The notes: a model not told the origin generated them from the letters alone. Positions 17,175-27,625 are shown, numbered from the stretch's first letter. The stretch: 64,000 bases of DNA from Seonamhaeicola maritimus (GCF_008056315.1 NZ_VRKQ01000008.1:1-64000), one strand, 5' to 3'. Numbers and translations: made by a program.

Positions 17175-17849
17175 ATGGATTTCGGTAAAGAGTTTGAAAA
17201 ATTTGCTATAAAAGACCAAGGTATTAGTAGTACATATTACAATAAAATAATAAGTAGTATGTATCCAACTAATTTAACGCCAAATATCATTGAAGAACGT
17301 CAGATGAACATCGCTATTTTTGATGTGTTTTCTCGTTTAATGATGGATAGAATTATCTTTTTAGGAACAGGTATTAATGATCAAGTAGCTAATATTATAC
17401 AGGCGCAATTATTGTTTTTAGAAAGCACAGATCCTAACAAGGATATTCAAATTTATATTAACTCTCCTGGTGGTAGCGTATATGCAGGTTTAGGTATTTA
17501 TGATACTATGCAGTTTATAAAACCAGACGTGGCAACTATTTGTACAGGTATGGCAGCTTCAATGGGTGCGGTACTATTATGTGCAGGTGAAAAAGGTAAA
17601 CGTAGCGGACTAACCCATTCAAGAGTTATGATACACCAACCTTTAGGTGGCGCTCAGGGACAAGCTAGTGATATTGAAATTACAGCAAGAGAGATTCTTA
17701 TTTTGAAGGAAGAGCTTTATAAAATCATTAGTAAGCATTCAGGACAGGACTACGACAAAGTGTATGCTGATAGTGATAGAGATTATTGGATGAAAGCGGA
17801 TAAGGCCCTTGAATATGGTATGATTGACGAGATTTTATCAAGGAATTAA
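17175..17849 (+). CDS. clpP: ATP-dependent Clp protease proteolytic subunit
   Basis: 224 residues. The serine protease chamber of ClpXP. The catalytic triad is in family spacing: Ser129 in '[10 protein letters not shown]', His154 in 'VMIHQPLGG' and Asp203 in 'DRDYWM'. The N-terminus is about 30 residues longer than the mature E. coli enzyme, which is usual for Bacteroidota and may be processed. clpX follows after 76 bp with no visible terminator, so the two are probably cotranscribed. Confidence 0.97.
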   Translation: MDFGKEFEKFAIKDQGISSTYYNKIISSMYPTNLTPNIIEERQMNIAIFDVFSRLMMDRIIFLGTGINDQVANIIQAQLLFLESTDPNKDIQIYINSPGGSVYAGLGIYDTMQFIKPDVATICTGMAASMGAVLLCAGEKGKRSGLTHSRVMIHQPLGGAQGQASDIEITAREILILKEELYKIISKHSGQDYDKVYADSDRDYWMKADKALEYGMIDEILSRN

Positions 17850-17925
17850 ATAAAAATTCGTAATTTTAATTAATTGTTATAGAGGGATTTAATAATTCAA
17901 AGCTCTCAAAAATTGAATTAGATTA

Positions 17926-19158
17926 ATGGCTAAGGAAGAATTAGAATGTTCGTTTTGTGGGAGAAAAAAACCCGAGACAAATTTATTAATAGCAGGTTTA
18001 GATGCTCACATCTGTGATAGATGTATTGAGCAGGCACACGGTATTGTGCTTGAAGAGTCTAAACAAAATGATAGCAGTGATTTATCTGCTGAATTAAAAC
18101 TTCGCAAACCGCAACAAATTAAAGCGTTTCTGGATGAGTATATCATTGGACAAGGTATGACCAAAAAGGTAATGTCTGTTGCTGTATATAACCATTACAA
18201 ACGTTTGCTTCAACCTGTATCAAATGATGATATTGATATTCAAAAAAGTAACATCATTATGGTTGGTCAAACAGGAACTGGTAAAACATTAATGGCAAAG
18301 ACCATTGCAAGAATGTTAAATGTTCCTTTAGCTATTGTTGATGCTACGGTTTTAACAGAAGCTGGTTATGTTGGTGAAGACGTTGAAAGTATTTTAACGC
18401 GCTTGTTGCAAGCAGCTGACTATAATTTAGAAAAAGCAGAGAAAGGCATTGTATTTATTGATGAAATAGATAAGATTGCTCGTAAAAGTGATAACCCATC
18501 TATTACGCGAGATGTTTCTGGTGAAGGTGTACAACAAGCACTACTTAAACTTTTAGAAGGAACTGTTGTTAATGTGCCGCCAAAAGGAGGAAGAAAACAT
18601 CCTGATCAAAAATTTATTGAAGTTAATACCGAGAATATTTTATTCATAGCGGGTGGTGCTTTTGATGGTATAGAGCGAGTAATTACTAAGCGTTTAAATA
18701 TGCAAGCAGTTGGTTATAGTGCTTCTAAGTCTGATAATGTTATAGATCCAGATAATTTGCTTCAATATATTATTCCAAAGGATTTAAAAGACTTCGGATT
18801 GATTCCTGAAATTATTGGTCGTTTACCTGTTCTTACTTATATGGATCCGCTGGATGCTAATACATTGAGAGCTATTCTAACTGAACCAAAGAATGCTATT
18901 ATCAAACAATACAAGAAGTTGTTTGCCATGGATGAAATTGATTTTACAATTACTGATGGCGCTTTAGGTTTTATAGTTGATAAGGCTATTGAATATAAAT
19001 TAGGCGCAAGAGGGTTGCGTTCACTTTGTGAAGAAATTTTAACCGATGCTATGTTTGAGTTACCAAGTTCTGATGAAACTAAACTGAATGTAACCAAGTC
19101 ATATGCTGAAGATAAATTGACTAAAACTACTATTAAGAAACTTAAGGCAGTTTCTTAA
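17926..19158 (+). CDS. clpX: ATP-dependent Clp protease ATP-binding subunit ClpX
   Basis: 410 residues. The AAA+ unfoldase partner of ClpP. The N-terminal zinc-binding domain has its four cysteines (C8, C11, C30, C33). Then come Walker A 'GQTGTGKT', the pore loop 'GYVGED', Walker B '[11 protein letters not shown]', and sensor 2 '[10 protein letters not shown]'. The length is normal. A strong terminator follows at 19181-19210, ending the clpP-clpX unit. Confidence 0.97.
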   Translation: MAKEELECSFCGRKKPETNLLIAGLDAHICDRCIEQAHGIVLEESKQNDSSDLSAELKLRKPQQIKAFLDEYIIGQGMTKKVMSVAVYNHYKRLLQPVSNDDIDIQKSNIIMVGQTGTGKTLMAKTIARMLNVPLAIVDATVLTEAGYVGEDVESILTRLLQAADYNLEKAEKGIVFIDEIDKIARKSDNPSITRDVSGEGVQQALLKLLEGTVVNVPPKGGRKHPDQKFIEVNTENILFIAGGAFDGIERVITKRLNMQAVGYSASKSDNVIDPDNLLQYIIPKDLKDFGLIPEIIGRLPVLTYMDPLDANTLRAILTEPKNAIIKQYKKLFAMDEIDFTITDGALGFIVDKAIEYKLGARGLRSLCEEILTDAMFELPSSDETKLNVTKSYAEDKLTKTTIKKLKAVS

Positions 19159-19180
19159 TAAAAAACTTAAGTAAATACAA

Positions 19181-19215
19181 AAAAATCCACGCTAATTAGC
19201 GTGGATTTTTTATTT
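19181..19215. terminator. Bidirectional rho-independent terminator after clpX
   Basis: A 13-bp perfect stem (19181-19193 with 19198-19210, loop AATT) is flanked by an A-run and a T-run. It ends clpX (+) and can also stop the convergent GH3-family transcript (-). The remaining bases to 19385 show nothing further. Confidence 0.9.
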
Positions 19216-19385
19216 TTATGGATATTAATTAATACTATATTAATGCCTTAATTAGTTTCTTAATTGTGACATAAAAATATATTTATTTGTTAATTCATCA
19301 AAGCATTTTTTTTGCTTTTAGATAATAAGACGAAATACTCGTTTAACAACTTTTGGGATTACACTTAATCGGTTTTATTTAAGCT

Positions 19386-20900
19386 TTATGAATTTAAACT
19401 TAATAGATCATCTAAGTAATCTCTAGTGTTTGAAAGCCTAGGCACTTTATGCTGTCCTCCTAATTTATCGTTTTGTTTTAGCCAATCATGAAATAGTTGT
19501 TGGCGTGCAATATTAATTTTTGGTTTGTTAAGTGTAATGTTATTATAACGTTTCGCTTCATAATCAGAATTTAAGGCTTTTAGTGCATTATCAAATAACT
19601 CATTAAAATAGTCCACATCCTTTGGAGGCGTTTTAAACTCAATCAACCATTCATGAGCACCTTTTTCTTTGCCTTCCATAAAAATCGGTGCTGCGGTAAA
19701 GTCAACAATTTCAGCTTTAGTGCGTTTACATACTTTCTTTAAGGCTTCTTCGGCATTTTCGATAATAAGTTCTTCACCAAATACATTAATATGGTGTTTG
19801 GTTCTACCAGAAACTTTTATTCTGTAAGGGTTTAAGGAAGTAAACCGAATGGTGTCTCCTATTTTATAGCGCCATAAACCCGCATTAGTGGTAATAATAA
19901 CAGCATAATTTTGGTTGAGCTTAACTTGGCTTAAAGGAATGGCTTTTTCATCTGAAGTCCCATAAATATTCATTGGGATAAACTCATAAAAAATACCATA
20001 ATCTAGCATAAGTAATAACTCACTGGAATTGTTTTGATCTTGTATAGCGAAAAAACCTTCTGAAGCATTATAGATTTCATAATATCTAAAATTACTTTTT
20101 GGTAGTATGGTTTTGTATTGATCCTTATAAGGTACAAAACTAACGCCTCCATGAAAATAGACTTCAAGATTCGGCCATATATCAAACAAGCTTTCTTTTC
20201 CTGTGGTTTCAAGAACATTGTTCAATAATACTAACATCCATGATGGAACTCCAGCTAAACTCGTTACATTTTCGTTTATAGTTTCGTCAACAATGGCTTG
20301 CATTTTGTATTCCCAATCACTCATTAAAGAAACCTTATTGCTTGGGGTACTACTAAACTCAGCCCAAAAAGGCATGTTGTCAATTAAGATAGCCGATAAA
20401 TCGCCAAAAACAGTTCCATTTTTTTTATATAATTCCTTACTTCCTCCTAAACGCAAACTTTTTCCAGTAAAGAGTTGAGAATCTTCATTGTTGTTCAAAT
20501 ACATGCATAATAAGTCTTTACTGGCAGCATAATGGCAATCTTCAAGAGATTCCATACTAACTGGAATAAACTTGCTTTTGGCCCTAGTTGTACCACTAGA
20601 TTTTGCAAACCATTTGATAGGAGTAGGCCAAAAAATATTATTCTCTCCACGTCTAGAACGTTCTATACAGTCTTGCCAACCTTCATAGTTTTTAATTGGT
20701 ACCCGTTCAGCAAAAGTCTCATAGTTTTTAATTGAACTGAAATCATATTGCTTTCCAATTTCGGTGTCTCTAGCAACATCGAGTAAGTCTAAAAGTAATT
20801 CATTCTGTACTTCATTTGGGTATTTTAAAAACAATTCAATTTGATGAAAGCGCTTCTTAAGAAACCAAGATGCAATAGAATTTACTAAAGGAATTGGCAT
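19386..20900 (-). CDS. GH3 auxin-responsive promoter family protein
   Basis: 504 residues. The family is related to plant GH3 acyl-acid amido synthetases of the adenylate-forming superfamily. 'KSSGTTRAKSKFIPVS' matches the phosphate-binding ATP loop, with 'YFHGGVSFVPYK', 'YEIYNASEGFFAIQD' and 'LWRYKIGDTIRFTSL' as further motifs. Bacterial members are common in Bacteroidota and their substrates are unknown; auxin is unlikely. It is divergent from DUF2797, with 43 bp between starts. Confidence 0.9.
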   Translation of the reverse strand: MPIPLVNSIASWFLKKRFHQIELFLKYPNEVQNELLLDLLDVARDTEIGKQYDFSSIKNYETFAERVPIKNYEGWQDCIERSRRGENNIFWPTPIKWFAKSSGTTRAKSKFIPVSMESLEDCHYAASKDLLCMYLNNNEDSQLFTGKSLRLGGSKELYKKNGTVFGDLSAILIDNMPFWAEFSSTPSNKVSLMSDWEYKMQAIVDETINENVTSLAGVPSWMLVLLNNVLETTGKESLFDIWPNLEVYFHGGVSFVPYKDQYKTILPKSNFRYYEIYNASEGFFAIQDQNNSSELLLMLDYGIFYEFIPMNIYGTSDEKAIPLSQVKLNQNYAVIITTNAGLWRYKIGDTIRFTSLNPYRIKVSGRTKHHINVFGEELIIENAEEALKKVCKRTKAEIVDFTAAPIFMEGKEKGAHEWLIEFKTPPKDVDYFNELFDNALKALNSDYEAKRYNNITLNKPKINIARQQLFHDWLKQNDKLGGQHKVPRLSNTRDYLDDLLSLNS

Positions 20901-20943
20901 ATTTATTCTATCTTTAAGATCTTAAAAATAAGACTTTTTTTTC

Positions 20944-21738
20944 ATGTTCTACCAAGGTGTTTTAACAAAAATGGAAACCGAGTTTTCATCTCCTATTCAG
21001 TATTATTTAGTGTTTGAAAATGATTTCATTAATATGAATCAGTTACTTAATAAGAGTATTACTATGCAATTTGTTAAGTATCAGTGTTTACACTGCGGAT
21101 TGGATAAGCCTATTTACCGTCAAGGATTTGACAGACAATGCTTTTATGAGGTACCTCAAGCCGCAGATTGGGTAATGCGACCAGAATTAAGTAAGGCTCA
21201 TTTAGGTATTGAAGAACGCGATTTAGAATTTGAGAAGAGAACGCAGTTGCAGCCGCATATTGTGTATTTAGCTAATTCTAGTAATGTAAAAGTTGGTGTA
21301 ACCAGAAAGAATCAAGTGCCAACACGTTGGATAGATCAAGGTGCTCACGAAGCAATAGAAATTGTAGAGGTACCAAATCGGTATTTAGCTGGCGTAACAG
21401 AAGTTGCTCTAAAAGAACATGTTTCTGATAAAACCAATTGGCGTAAAATGCTTAAGAACGATATTGAAGATGAAAATTTAGTGGAATGGCGAGAGCGGTT
21501 AAAAGGTTTTATTCCGGATGAAGCTAAAGATTATTTTATTGAAAGTAATACCGAAACTAATTTAGAGTTTCCTGTTGCTAAATATCCTGAAAAACCTAAA
21601 AGTTTAAACATTGTAAAAGAATTAAACTACTCTGGTAAATTAGTTGGAGTAAAAGGACAGTACTTGATTTTTGAAGATCAAACTGTTTTTAATGTTCGTG
21701 CTAACGAAGGTATTGTTGTGAAGATTAGTATTAACTAA
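20944..21738 (+). CDS. DUF2797 family protein
   Basis: 264 residues, cytoplasmic, no signal peptide. A Cys pair occurs in 'YQCLHCGLDKPIYRQGFDRQC', possibly binding metal. The segment 'VYLANSSNVKVGVTRKNQV' followed by 'PTRWIDQGA' is reminiscent of a GIY-YIG-like start, but nuclease function cannot be shown. The family is conserved in Bacteroidota and actinobacteria with no known role. It shares a short divergent promoter region with the GH3-family gene. Confidence 0.8.
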   Translation: MFYQGVLTKMETEFSSPIQYYLVFENDFINMNQLLNKSITMQFVKYQCLHCGLDKPIYRQGFDRQCFYEVPQAADWVMRPELSKAHLGIEERDLEFEKRTQLQPHIVYLANSSNVKVGVTRKNQVPTRWIDQGAHEAIEIVEVPNRYLAGVTEVALKEHVSDKTNWRKMLKNDIEDENLVEWRERLKGFIPDEAKDYFIESNTETNLEFPVAKYPEKPKSLNIVKELNYSGKLVGVKGQYLIFEDQTVFNVRANEGIVVKISIN

Positions 21739-21740
21739 AA

Positions 21741-21772
21741 AAATCCCATTTACAGTTTTGTAAATGGGATTT
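21741..21772. terminator. Bidirectional terminator between DUF2797 and rpsU
   Basis: A 13-bp perfect stem (21741-21753 with 21760-21772, 6-nt loop) lies between convergent genes. The A-run before it gives a U-tract on the - strand for rpsU; the + side has TTATATATT only. Confidence 0.82.
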
Positions 21773-21796
21773 ATATATTGTTATAATTTATAGAGA

Positions 21797-21991
21797 CTAT
21801 ATATCTTCTTGGTCTCTTAAATTTTGAATGTAAGCTGCTTTTTGAACTTCGCGACGTCTCTTGACAGATGGCTTAGTAAAAAACTGACCTTCTCTTAAGT
21901 TTTGCATCACTTTAATATTTCTGTGCTTTCTTTTGTAACGTTTTAAAGCTCTCTCGATGTTTTCACCATCTTTAACAATAATCTTTAACAT
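21797..21991 (-). CDS. rpsU: 30S ribosomal protein S21
   Basis: 64 residues, normal for S21. The sequence is basic and helical with the family core 'IERALKRYKRKHRNIKVMQ' and 'RREVQKAAYIQNLR'. It joins the 30S subunit near the 16S rRNA 3' end. It stands alone with its own terminator. Confidence 0.96.
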   Translation of the reverse strand: MLKIIVKDGENIERALKRYKRKHRNIKVMQNLREGQFFTKPSVKRRREVQKAAYIQNLRDQEDI

Positions 21992-22063
21992 AAAAATAAT
22001 TTATTTTGCGTTTTAGGGTTTTCCTAAAAGGGCTGCAAAGTTGAGACTTTTTATTATGAAATC

Positions 22064-24694
22064 CTAATTTATAGTGTCTTGTTTCTTTTTTTTCTTACCT
22101 AATAAACCTCCTAACACATTTTTAATGTCGTCTTCAATTGTATTTGTAGAATCTGGTGTGGTTATTTCTGGATCATTTTCGGGGTTTGTATCCTTGGATT
22201 TTTCACTACCTAAAATACCACCTAGTAAATCTTTAACCTTGTCCTTACCTTGATTAAGTAGTTTTTGTTTCTCAATTTCAATAAGCTGTTTGGTTAAATT
22301 AGAAACTGCACTACTTAAATCTGTTTTTACATTTGGAGCATTATAACTACCATCAATATTTGCAGTAACAGGGATAGAAATGTTATTAGTTTCTTCAGTA
22401 TTTATTTTACCTATTAGTCTATTTACTTCGCTTCCTAAATATTTTGCGGGTACGTTAAATACAGCCTTATAATCTAAAGTTTTATCAAACTTATGGCTTC
22501 CTGAAACGGTTATAGCAATATCCTCATATTTTAAATCGAATGGTTTTACATTTACGCCTCCGTCAGCAAATTCTAGTTCCGTTTTAATATCCTTTAAATC
22601 TAGTTTGTCAAAATCTATAAAACTCAATTGCCCCTCTAAAGCATTAAATAGCTCACCCTTATTAGCGTTAATTTTTGTAGTTAATAATTCTGCCAAGGCT
22701 ATTCCGGAAACGGTAGATAATTTTGGAGAAAATTCGCTATCTAAATCGCCAGAAATATGAAGCGTAGAATTTAATTTCCCTTGAAACAATTTTGTAACTG
22801 GGGCTAAATTTTGTAATAACGCCATGTTGTTGAAAGACTGCGCAATGTCAAAACCAGCAACGCCTAAGTTTAAATCAAAAGTTGGTGTTTCTTCTTTAGT
22901 AGACACATTACCTATTACCGCAATAGAACCATCAAATATATTAGAAGTAATATCTTTAAAAGTAGCCTGTTGATCCTTAATAATCAACGTTCCCGAAACA
23001 TCTTTTAGGTTTAAATTATCATAAACAACAGTGTTAGCGTTGGCATTAATGGTGCAATCTAGAAAAGCTGGAATTTTTAAAGATTCATGGTCATCAGTTT
23101 TTTTATTTTCCTTTGAAACGGCTTCGTATTCAGTCATAAAATCACTTACTTTAAATAAGTTTGAATTCACATTAAAATTGCCTTTCAAAGTGTTATCACT
23201 TAATAGAAACCCTAAAAGATTTTCAATTTTACCAACGGCTTTAAAATCACTCTCACCTGTTTTAGCTTCAAATGAGTTCAATAAAACAACATGAGGATTA
23301 AACTTCATGTTTGCCGTAGAAATATGAATAGGGTTCACTATATCGTCAGAAGAAAAGATAAAATCTGTTACACTTGCAGAACCACTCGTTTTAATACGTT
23401 CAAAAGCATTGGTTTCAATAGCTTTCATGTCGAAAGCGGTATTTATCTTTCCTTTTAAAATACCACTTAATGTTTTGTCAAATTCAATAGGATAAACCTT
23501 AGTGATGTTAGCCAGATTTAATGAGCCGTCAATATTGGCATTTACCAACATGTTTTGGGTTAAATTTTTTAAAGTTGCTGAAGACTTGAAAACATCATCG
23601 TCAATTTTAAAGTTAAGTTTTTCAATGTTTACATAGGTGTCATCAACTTTACCGGTTGTGTTTTTTATAGAGGTATTAATTGTAATTTGCTCAACACGTT
23701 TTGGAAGATTAGGATATTTAAATGAAGCGTTATTTGAGGTGATATTAATATCTAAATTAGGGATGGTTTCATTAGAACTTAATCCATTTATAAGTCCTTT
23801 AACTTTAAAATCTCCGGTTGTGACTATATTATCTAAATTCTCGGTGTACGCTTTAGGCATAACAGCTAGAAAATCTTTAAATGATGCTTGCGGGTTTTCA
23901 AAAGTAATGTCTATTTGTTGTCCGTTTTCTAATTGCTTTATAGAACCATCAAATTCAATAGGGAGTTTATTAATAAAACCAATATTATCTTTAAAAGTAT
24001 AGATGCTTTTTTCTAAATCTAATCCAATAACGGCATCTAAACTCAAGGTGTTGTTTTCTAAGTAATTGATGCTATCCATTGTGAAACTAATATTTGCTTC
24101 ACTTTCAGTGTCTAATTCTGAAGTTTCGGCAGAAAACACACCGCTACCATTGTGGTTTAATTCTGAAAGGTGAATCAACATATTTGTAGCTTCATCTAAA
24201 AAAGTCAATGCACTGTTATTAATACTGTAATCTTCAATGCTAAAAGAAAAGCTGTTAGATGCTTTATCCTGGGCAGGAATATCTTCGCTTTCTTTTACAA
24301 TATCATAATTGGTGTTACCAAATTTATCAGATTTAAGTGTTACCAAAGCTTCATCAATCTCAAAAGATTTTACAACTATAGGGTCTTCGCTTGCTGTTTT
24401 AAACAACTCATTAATATTCATGGTAAACGAAATATCTTTGGCCGTTACCAAAGTTTCATCTTTAAAAGGTTCAAAATTGGTAATGGTCAAATCAGAAACA
24501 CTTACATGTGCTTGCGGAAAACTTTGTATAAAACTCAAGCTAACATCTTTAAATTCAACTTTAGCATTCAGGTTTTGATTTATGTAGCGTTTAACAATGT
24601 CTGTTATTTGCGATTGAAATGCGAATGGAGCAGCAATTAAAAGCGCTATGACAATAAGAAGGATGATTCCTGTAATCTTTAAGATTTTCTTCAT
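22064..24694 (-). CDS. AsmA family protein
   Basis: 876 residues. One N-terminal membrane anchor ('GIILLIVIALLIAAPFAF') is followed by the AsmA N-domain ('VKRYINQNLNAKVEFKDVSL', 'FPQAHVSVSDLTITN'), then a long stretch of beta-strands and an AsmA C-terminal region near residue 600-760 ('LNSTLHISGDLDSEFSP'). AsmA-like proteins are thought to be bridge-like lipid-transfer proteins between the two membranes. The tail after residue 790 is polar and low in complexity. It is a single gene between rpsU and the transporter. Confidence 0.87.
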   Translation of the reverse strand: MKKILKITGIILLIVIALLIAAPFAFQSQITDIVKRYINQNLNAKVEFKDVSLSFIQSFPQAHVSVSDLTITNFEPFKDETLVTAKDISFTMNINELFKTASEDPIVVKSFEIDEALVTLKSDKFGNTNYDIVKESEDIPAQDKASNSFSFSIEDYSINNSALTFLDEATNMLIHLSELNHNGSGVFSAETSELDTESEANISFTMDSINYLENNTLSLDAVIGLDLEKSIYTFKDNIGFINKLPIEFDGSIKQLENGQQIDITFENPQASFKDFLAVMPKAYTENLDNIVTTGDFKVKGLINGLSSNETIPNLDINITSNNASFKYPNLPKRVEQITINTSIKNTTGKVDDTYVNIEKLNFKIDDDVFKSSATLKNLTQNMLVNANIDGSLNLANITKVYPIEFDKTLSGILKGKINTAFDMKAIETNAFERIKTSGSASVTDFIFSSDDIVNPIHISTANMKFNPHVVLLNSFEAKTGESDFKAVGKIENLLGFLLSDNTLKGNFNVNSNLFKVSDFMTEYEAVSKENKKTDDHESLKIPAFLDCTINANANTVVYDNLNLKDVSGTLIIKDQQATFKDITSNIFDGSIAVIGNVSTKEETPTFDLNLGVAGFDIAQSFNNMALLQNLAPVTKLFQGKLNSTLHISGDLDSEFSPKLSTVSGIALAELLTTKINANKGELFNALEGQLSFIDFDKLDLKDIKTELEFADGGVNVKPFDLKYEDIAITVSGSHKFDKTLDYKAVFNVPAKYLGSEVNRLIGKINTEETNNISIPVTANIDGSYNAPNVKTDLSSAVSNLTKQLIEIEKQKLLNQGKDKVKDLLGGILGSEKSKDTNPENDPEITTPDSTNTIEDDIKNVLGGLLGKKKKKQDTIN

Positions 24695-24777
24695 GAAAAG
24701 TTCTTTTGATTAAATATACGGAAGACTAGACGGTTTGGTTGAAATACCACCGAAATTTAACCCAAAATTAACCCCTT

Positions 24778-25482
24778 TTACAGCAAGTCAATTTCTTCGT
24801 TTACCTTTAATTTAAAACGTCTTCTAAACAAGTAAACTCCTAAATAAAGAAAAGGCGTATCACAGGCGGCTACTAGAACTTTAAACAAGAATCCGCTTAA
24901 AAGAAGCCCTAGAAATCTATCCCAAGCAATGATATCAAAAACACATAAAAGGCCAACTACAGTGAAGGTATCTACAAACTGCGAGAACCAAGTAGAAAAA
25001 TTGTTTCTTAACCATAAATGCCTGCCTTGGGTGAGTCGTTTCCAGAAATGGTAAATCTGAATATCTACAAATTGTGCAAACAAATAAGCCATCATACTAG
25101 CAAACACAGCTAAAATAGTGTTCCCAAATACAGTGTCAAACATAGAATCATTAACCGGAGACCATGGGGTAGCATTTACAAAACTTGAAGCAGAAACGAT
25201 TAATAGTGAAAAGAACGATGCGAAAATACCGGTTACTACAACCTGATTAGCTCGTTTTTTACCATAGATCTCGCTAATTAAATCGGTAATTAAGAAAGTT
25301 ATGGGATAGGGTAAAATACCCACTGAAATTTCAAAAAGCTTACTCCCGAAAATTTCTATATCAAAAGGATACCAATAAAAGAATTTTTGAAATATAAGGT
25401 TTGACACCACTAAAGACGTTATAAATAAGGCTCCTAAAAGCATGTATATACGTTGGGCAGCTAGTTTATCTTTTAAAGTCAT
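24778..25482 (-). CDS. Queuosine precursor transporter (VUT/YhhQ family)
   Basis: 234 residues with about six transmembrane helices. 'VGILPYPITFLITDLISEIYGKKRA' and 'FAQFVDIQIYHFWKR' followed by 'LWLRNNFSTWFSQFVDT' are the conserved motifs of the YhhQ family, which imports preQ0/preQ1 for tRNA queuosine. It is divergent from folK-dNK with 70 bp between starts. Confidence 0.92.
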   Translation of the reverse strand: MTLKDKLAAQRIYMLLGALFITSLVVSNLIFQKFFYWYPFDIEIFGSKLFEISVGILPYPITFLITDLISEIYGKKRANQVVVTGIFASFFSLLIVSASSFVNATPWSPVNDSMFDTVFGNTILAVFASMMAYLFAQFVDIQIYHFWKRLTQGRHLWLRNNFSTWFSQFVDTFTVVGLLCVFDIIAWDRFLGLLLSGFLFKVLVAACDTPFLYLGVYLFRRRFKLKVNEEIDLL

Positions 25483-25552
25483 ACCAATTGTGAATAAATA
25501 CCTTGCGTAAATATAAAAGAAACCATTTACTTTTTTTTATTTTGCTCCTCTT

Positions 25553-26683
25553 ATGATGCAACCAACAACATATCATATTGCTTTAGGGAGCAATAAAGGC
25601 GATAAGCTAAAGAATCTTCAAGAGGCTGTTGATGCTATTCATGCAGAGGTTGGTAATCTCATCTTAATTTCTAAAGTTTATAAGTCTCCTGCTTTTGGTT
25701 TTGAAAGTGATGATTTTTTTAATGCATGTTTGGTGTTAAAGAGTTATTTAGACCCAGAAAAAGTATTAAAAACTTTATTGAATATTGAAAAATCTTTAGG
25801 CCGACAAAGAAAAAAAGGTGAGGGTTATGAAGCACGTACAATAGATTTAGATATTGTTTTGGCAGAAGAACAAATTATTGATTCTAAAACCTTGCAGGTG
25901 CCGCATCCTGAAATGCAGAAGCGACGCTTTGTATTGCAGCCTTTAAACGATATTGCATCAAAATTTAAGCATCCAAAGTTAAAGAAGGAAGTATCTGTTT
26001 TATTGGAGGAATGTGAAGACAAATCTGTTTTAGAACCTATTAAAATTTGGTTGAAAAACCCTTGGAAAGCCTATAACTTTTCAAAGTATAATTATATAGC
26101 TATTGAAGGTAATATTGGTGCTGGTAAAACAAGTTTGGCAACCATGATGTCTCAAGATTTTAATGCGAAACTTATTCTTGAAAGATTTGCAGATAACCCA
26201 TTTTTACCTAAGTTTTACGAAGATGCTACCCGATATGCTTTTACCTTAGAAATGTCTTTTTTAGCCGATAGATACCAGCAAATATCGGATGATTTATCAC
26301 AGCTAGATTTGTTTAAGGATTTTATTGTTAGTGATTATGATGTGTTTAAGTCGCTTATATTTTCAAAAATCACCTTGCCGGAAGATGAGTTTAAACTCTA
26401 CAGAAAGCTATTCTATTTAATGTACAAAGACATTGCAAAGCCTGAGTTGTATGTGTACTTGTATCAAAACACAGCGCGCTTACAGGAAAATATTAAAAAG
26501 CGCGGGCGTGACTACGAGCAAAATATTGAAGACTCCTACCTGGAAAAAATAAATGAAGGGTATTTAGATTTTTTAAAAACCCAACCAGATTTTAATGTGA
26601 AAATCATTGATATCTCAGATAGGGATTTTGTAAAAAACCGACATGATTATTTGTGGTTGTTGAGCGAGATTTGTGAGTGTTGA
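25553..26683 (+). CDS. folK: FolK-deoxynucleoside kinase fusion
   Basis: 376 residues in two enzymes. Residues 1-160 are 6-hydroxymethyl-7,8-dihydropterin pyrophosphokinase ('HIALGSNKGDKLKNLQEAV', 'YKSPAFGFESDDFFNACL', 'YEARTIDLDIVL', 'VPHPEMQKRRFVLQPL'), the folate step before dihydropteroate synthase. Residues 178-376 are a deoxynucleoside kinase with P-loop 'GNIGAGKTS' (from residue 186), 'ERFADNPFLPKFYED' and the lid 'NIKKRGRDYEQNIEDSYL'. Both halves appear complete. Two consecutive ATGs (25553, 25556) are possible starts. This fusion is known in Bacteroidota. Confidence 0.94.
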   Translation: MMQPTTYHIALGSNKGDKLKNLQEAVDAIHAEVGNLILISKVYKSPAFGFESDDFFNACLVLKSYLDPEKVLKTLLNIEKSLGRQRKKGEGYEARTIDLDIVLAEEQIIDSKTLQVPHPEMQKRRFVLQPLNDIASKFKHPKLKKEVSVLLEECEDKSVLEPIKIWLKNPWKAYNFSKYNYIAIEGNIGAGKTSLATMMSQDFNAKLILERFADNPFLPKFYEDATRYAFTLEMSFLADRYQQISDDLSQLDLFKDFIVSDYDVFKSLIFSKITLPEDEFKLYRKLFYLMYKDIAKPELYVYLYQNTARLQENIKKRGRDYEQNIEDSYLEKINEGYLDFLKTQPDFNVKIIDISDRDFVKNRHDYLWLLSEICEC

Positions 26684-26732
26684 TTTTGGGGTTGACCTTA
26701 TCGGTTTCGAATATTGTTTGTTGCTAATAGTT

Positions 26733-27500
26733 TTATTTTAATTCATATAATCGATTATCAAAATCTTCGAGAATAAAAATTTTTTCAAATTTAGTTTCAA
26801 ATTCTAAATTCATGTCATTTCTGATGCGATAGGAGTGCGCGCCAACTCCACCTATCAATAATAATAACCATTGAGGTTTCTCTGTGTTTTTAATATATTC
26901 ATCTATTTTTCTTTCCTTTTTTTGAATTGCTTCAAGAAGTTTTTCTTTTTCAAGAATTGGAACCATATAACCGCCAAAATTAACATTGACACTTTTTTGA
27001 GAATGATTCATTTTTCTGATATCATCGATTATCTCATTTTCCAAAAAATTATCATTTAAGACAAATTCTCGAATTACTCTTATAAATGTATTTAAAATTC
27101 TTCTTTTGTCTTTATTACTGAATTCAATATCATTTCTCAAATAACAACTCACTAAAAAATTCGGAAAATCAGAATCTTTCTCAAATTCTTTTTCTACGAG
27201 TAAGGCAATATTATCATAGAATCCTGTTCTTTTTAGAACTTCACTTTTATATATTGATTGATGTTCTAAGCCAAATGCATGAGAACCATTTGAAATAATA
27301 AAATCAGGTTGCTCTCTTGTCTCAATTATATTATAATCTGGAAAATAAGTACATAAAAACTTTCCAACTTGACATAGTTCAAGCGTTTTTTGATTGTCGC
27401 TTTGGTTATGTTTATTTAAACCATTAAGATGAATATTGATTTTGGTTTCTAAACATTTATGTAATCCATCATTATCAATGGAAGGCTTTATCGTATTCAT
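26733..27500 (-). CDS. Uncharacterised protein, possible PD-(D/E)XK fold
   Basis: 255 residues from the ATG at 27500; an in-frame TTG at 27518 is less likely. I do not recognise the family. The stretch 'ETREQPDFIISNGSHAFGLE' followed by 'HQ' fits the PD-x(n)-E-x-Q/K metal-site pattern of restriction-like nuclease folds (D66, E79, Q81). The helix before it is a plausible first core helix. The C-terminus 'KIFILEDFDNRLYELK' would suit a late core strand and helix. There is no signal peptide and no partner gene. It lies alone between two unrelated units and is poor in G+C. The nuclease-fold idea is inference only. Confidence 0.6.
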   Translation of the reverse strand: MNTIKPSIDNDGLHKCLETKINIHLNGLNKHNQSDNQKTLELCQVGKFLCTYFPDYNIIETREQPDFIISNGSHAFGLEHQSIYKSEVLKRTGFYDNIALLVEKEFEKDSDFPNFLVSCYLRNDIEFSNKDKRRILNTFIRVIREFVLNDNFLENEIIDDIRKMNHSQKSVNVNFGGYMVPILEKEKLLEAIQKKERKIDEYIKNTEKPQWLLLLIGGVGAHSYRIRNDMNLEFETKFEKIFILEDFDNRLYELK

Positions 27501-27625
27501 AATTAAATGCGGCGTCAAGGATATGAATTCGTTTTAATGATTTATACCCACTATTAAGGCGAAGTTAAAATTTAAAGCATTTAGAATCAACATAAATTAT
27601 AAATAAAAACTTACAAATAATTTAA

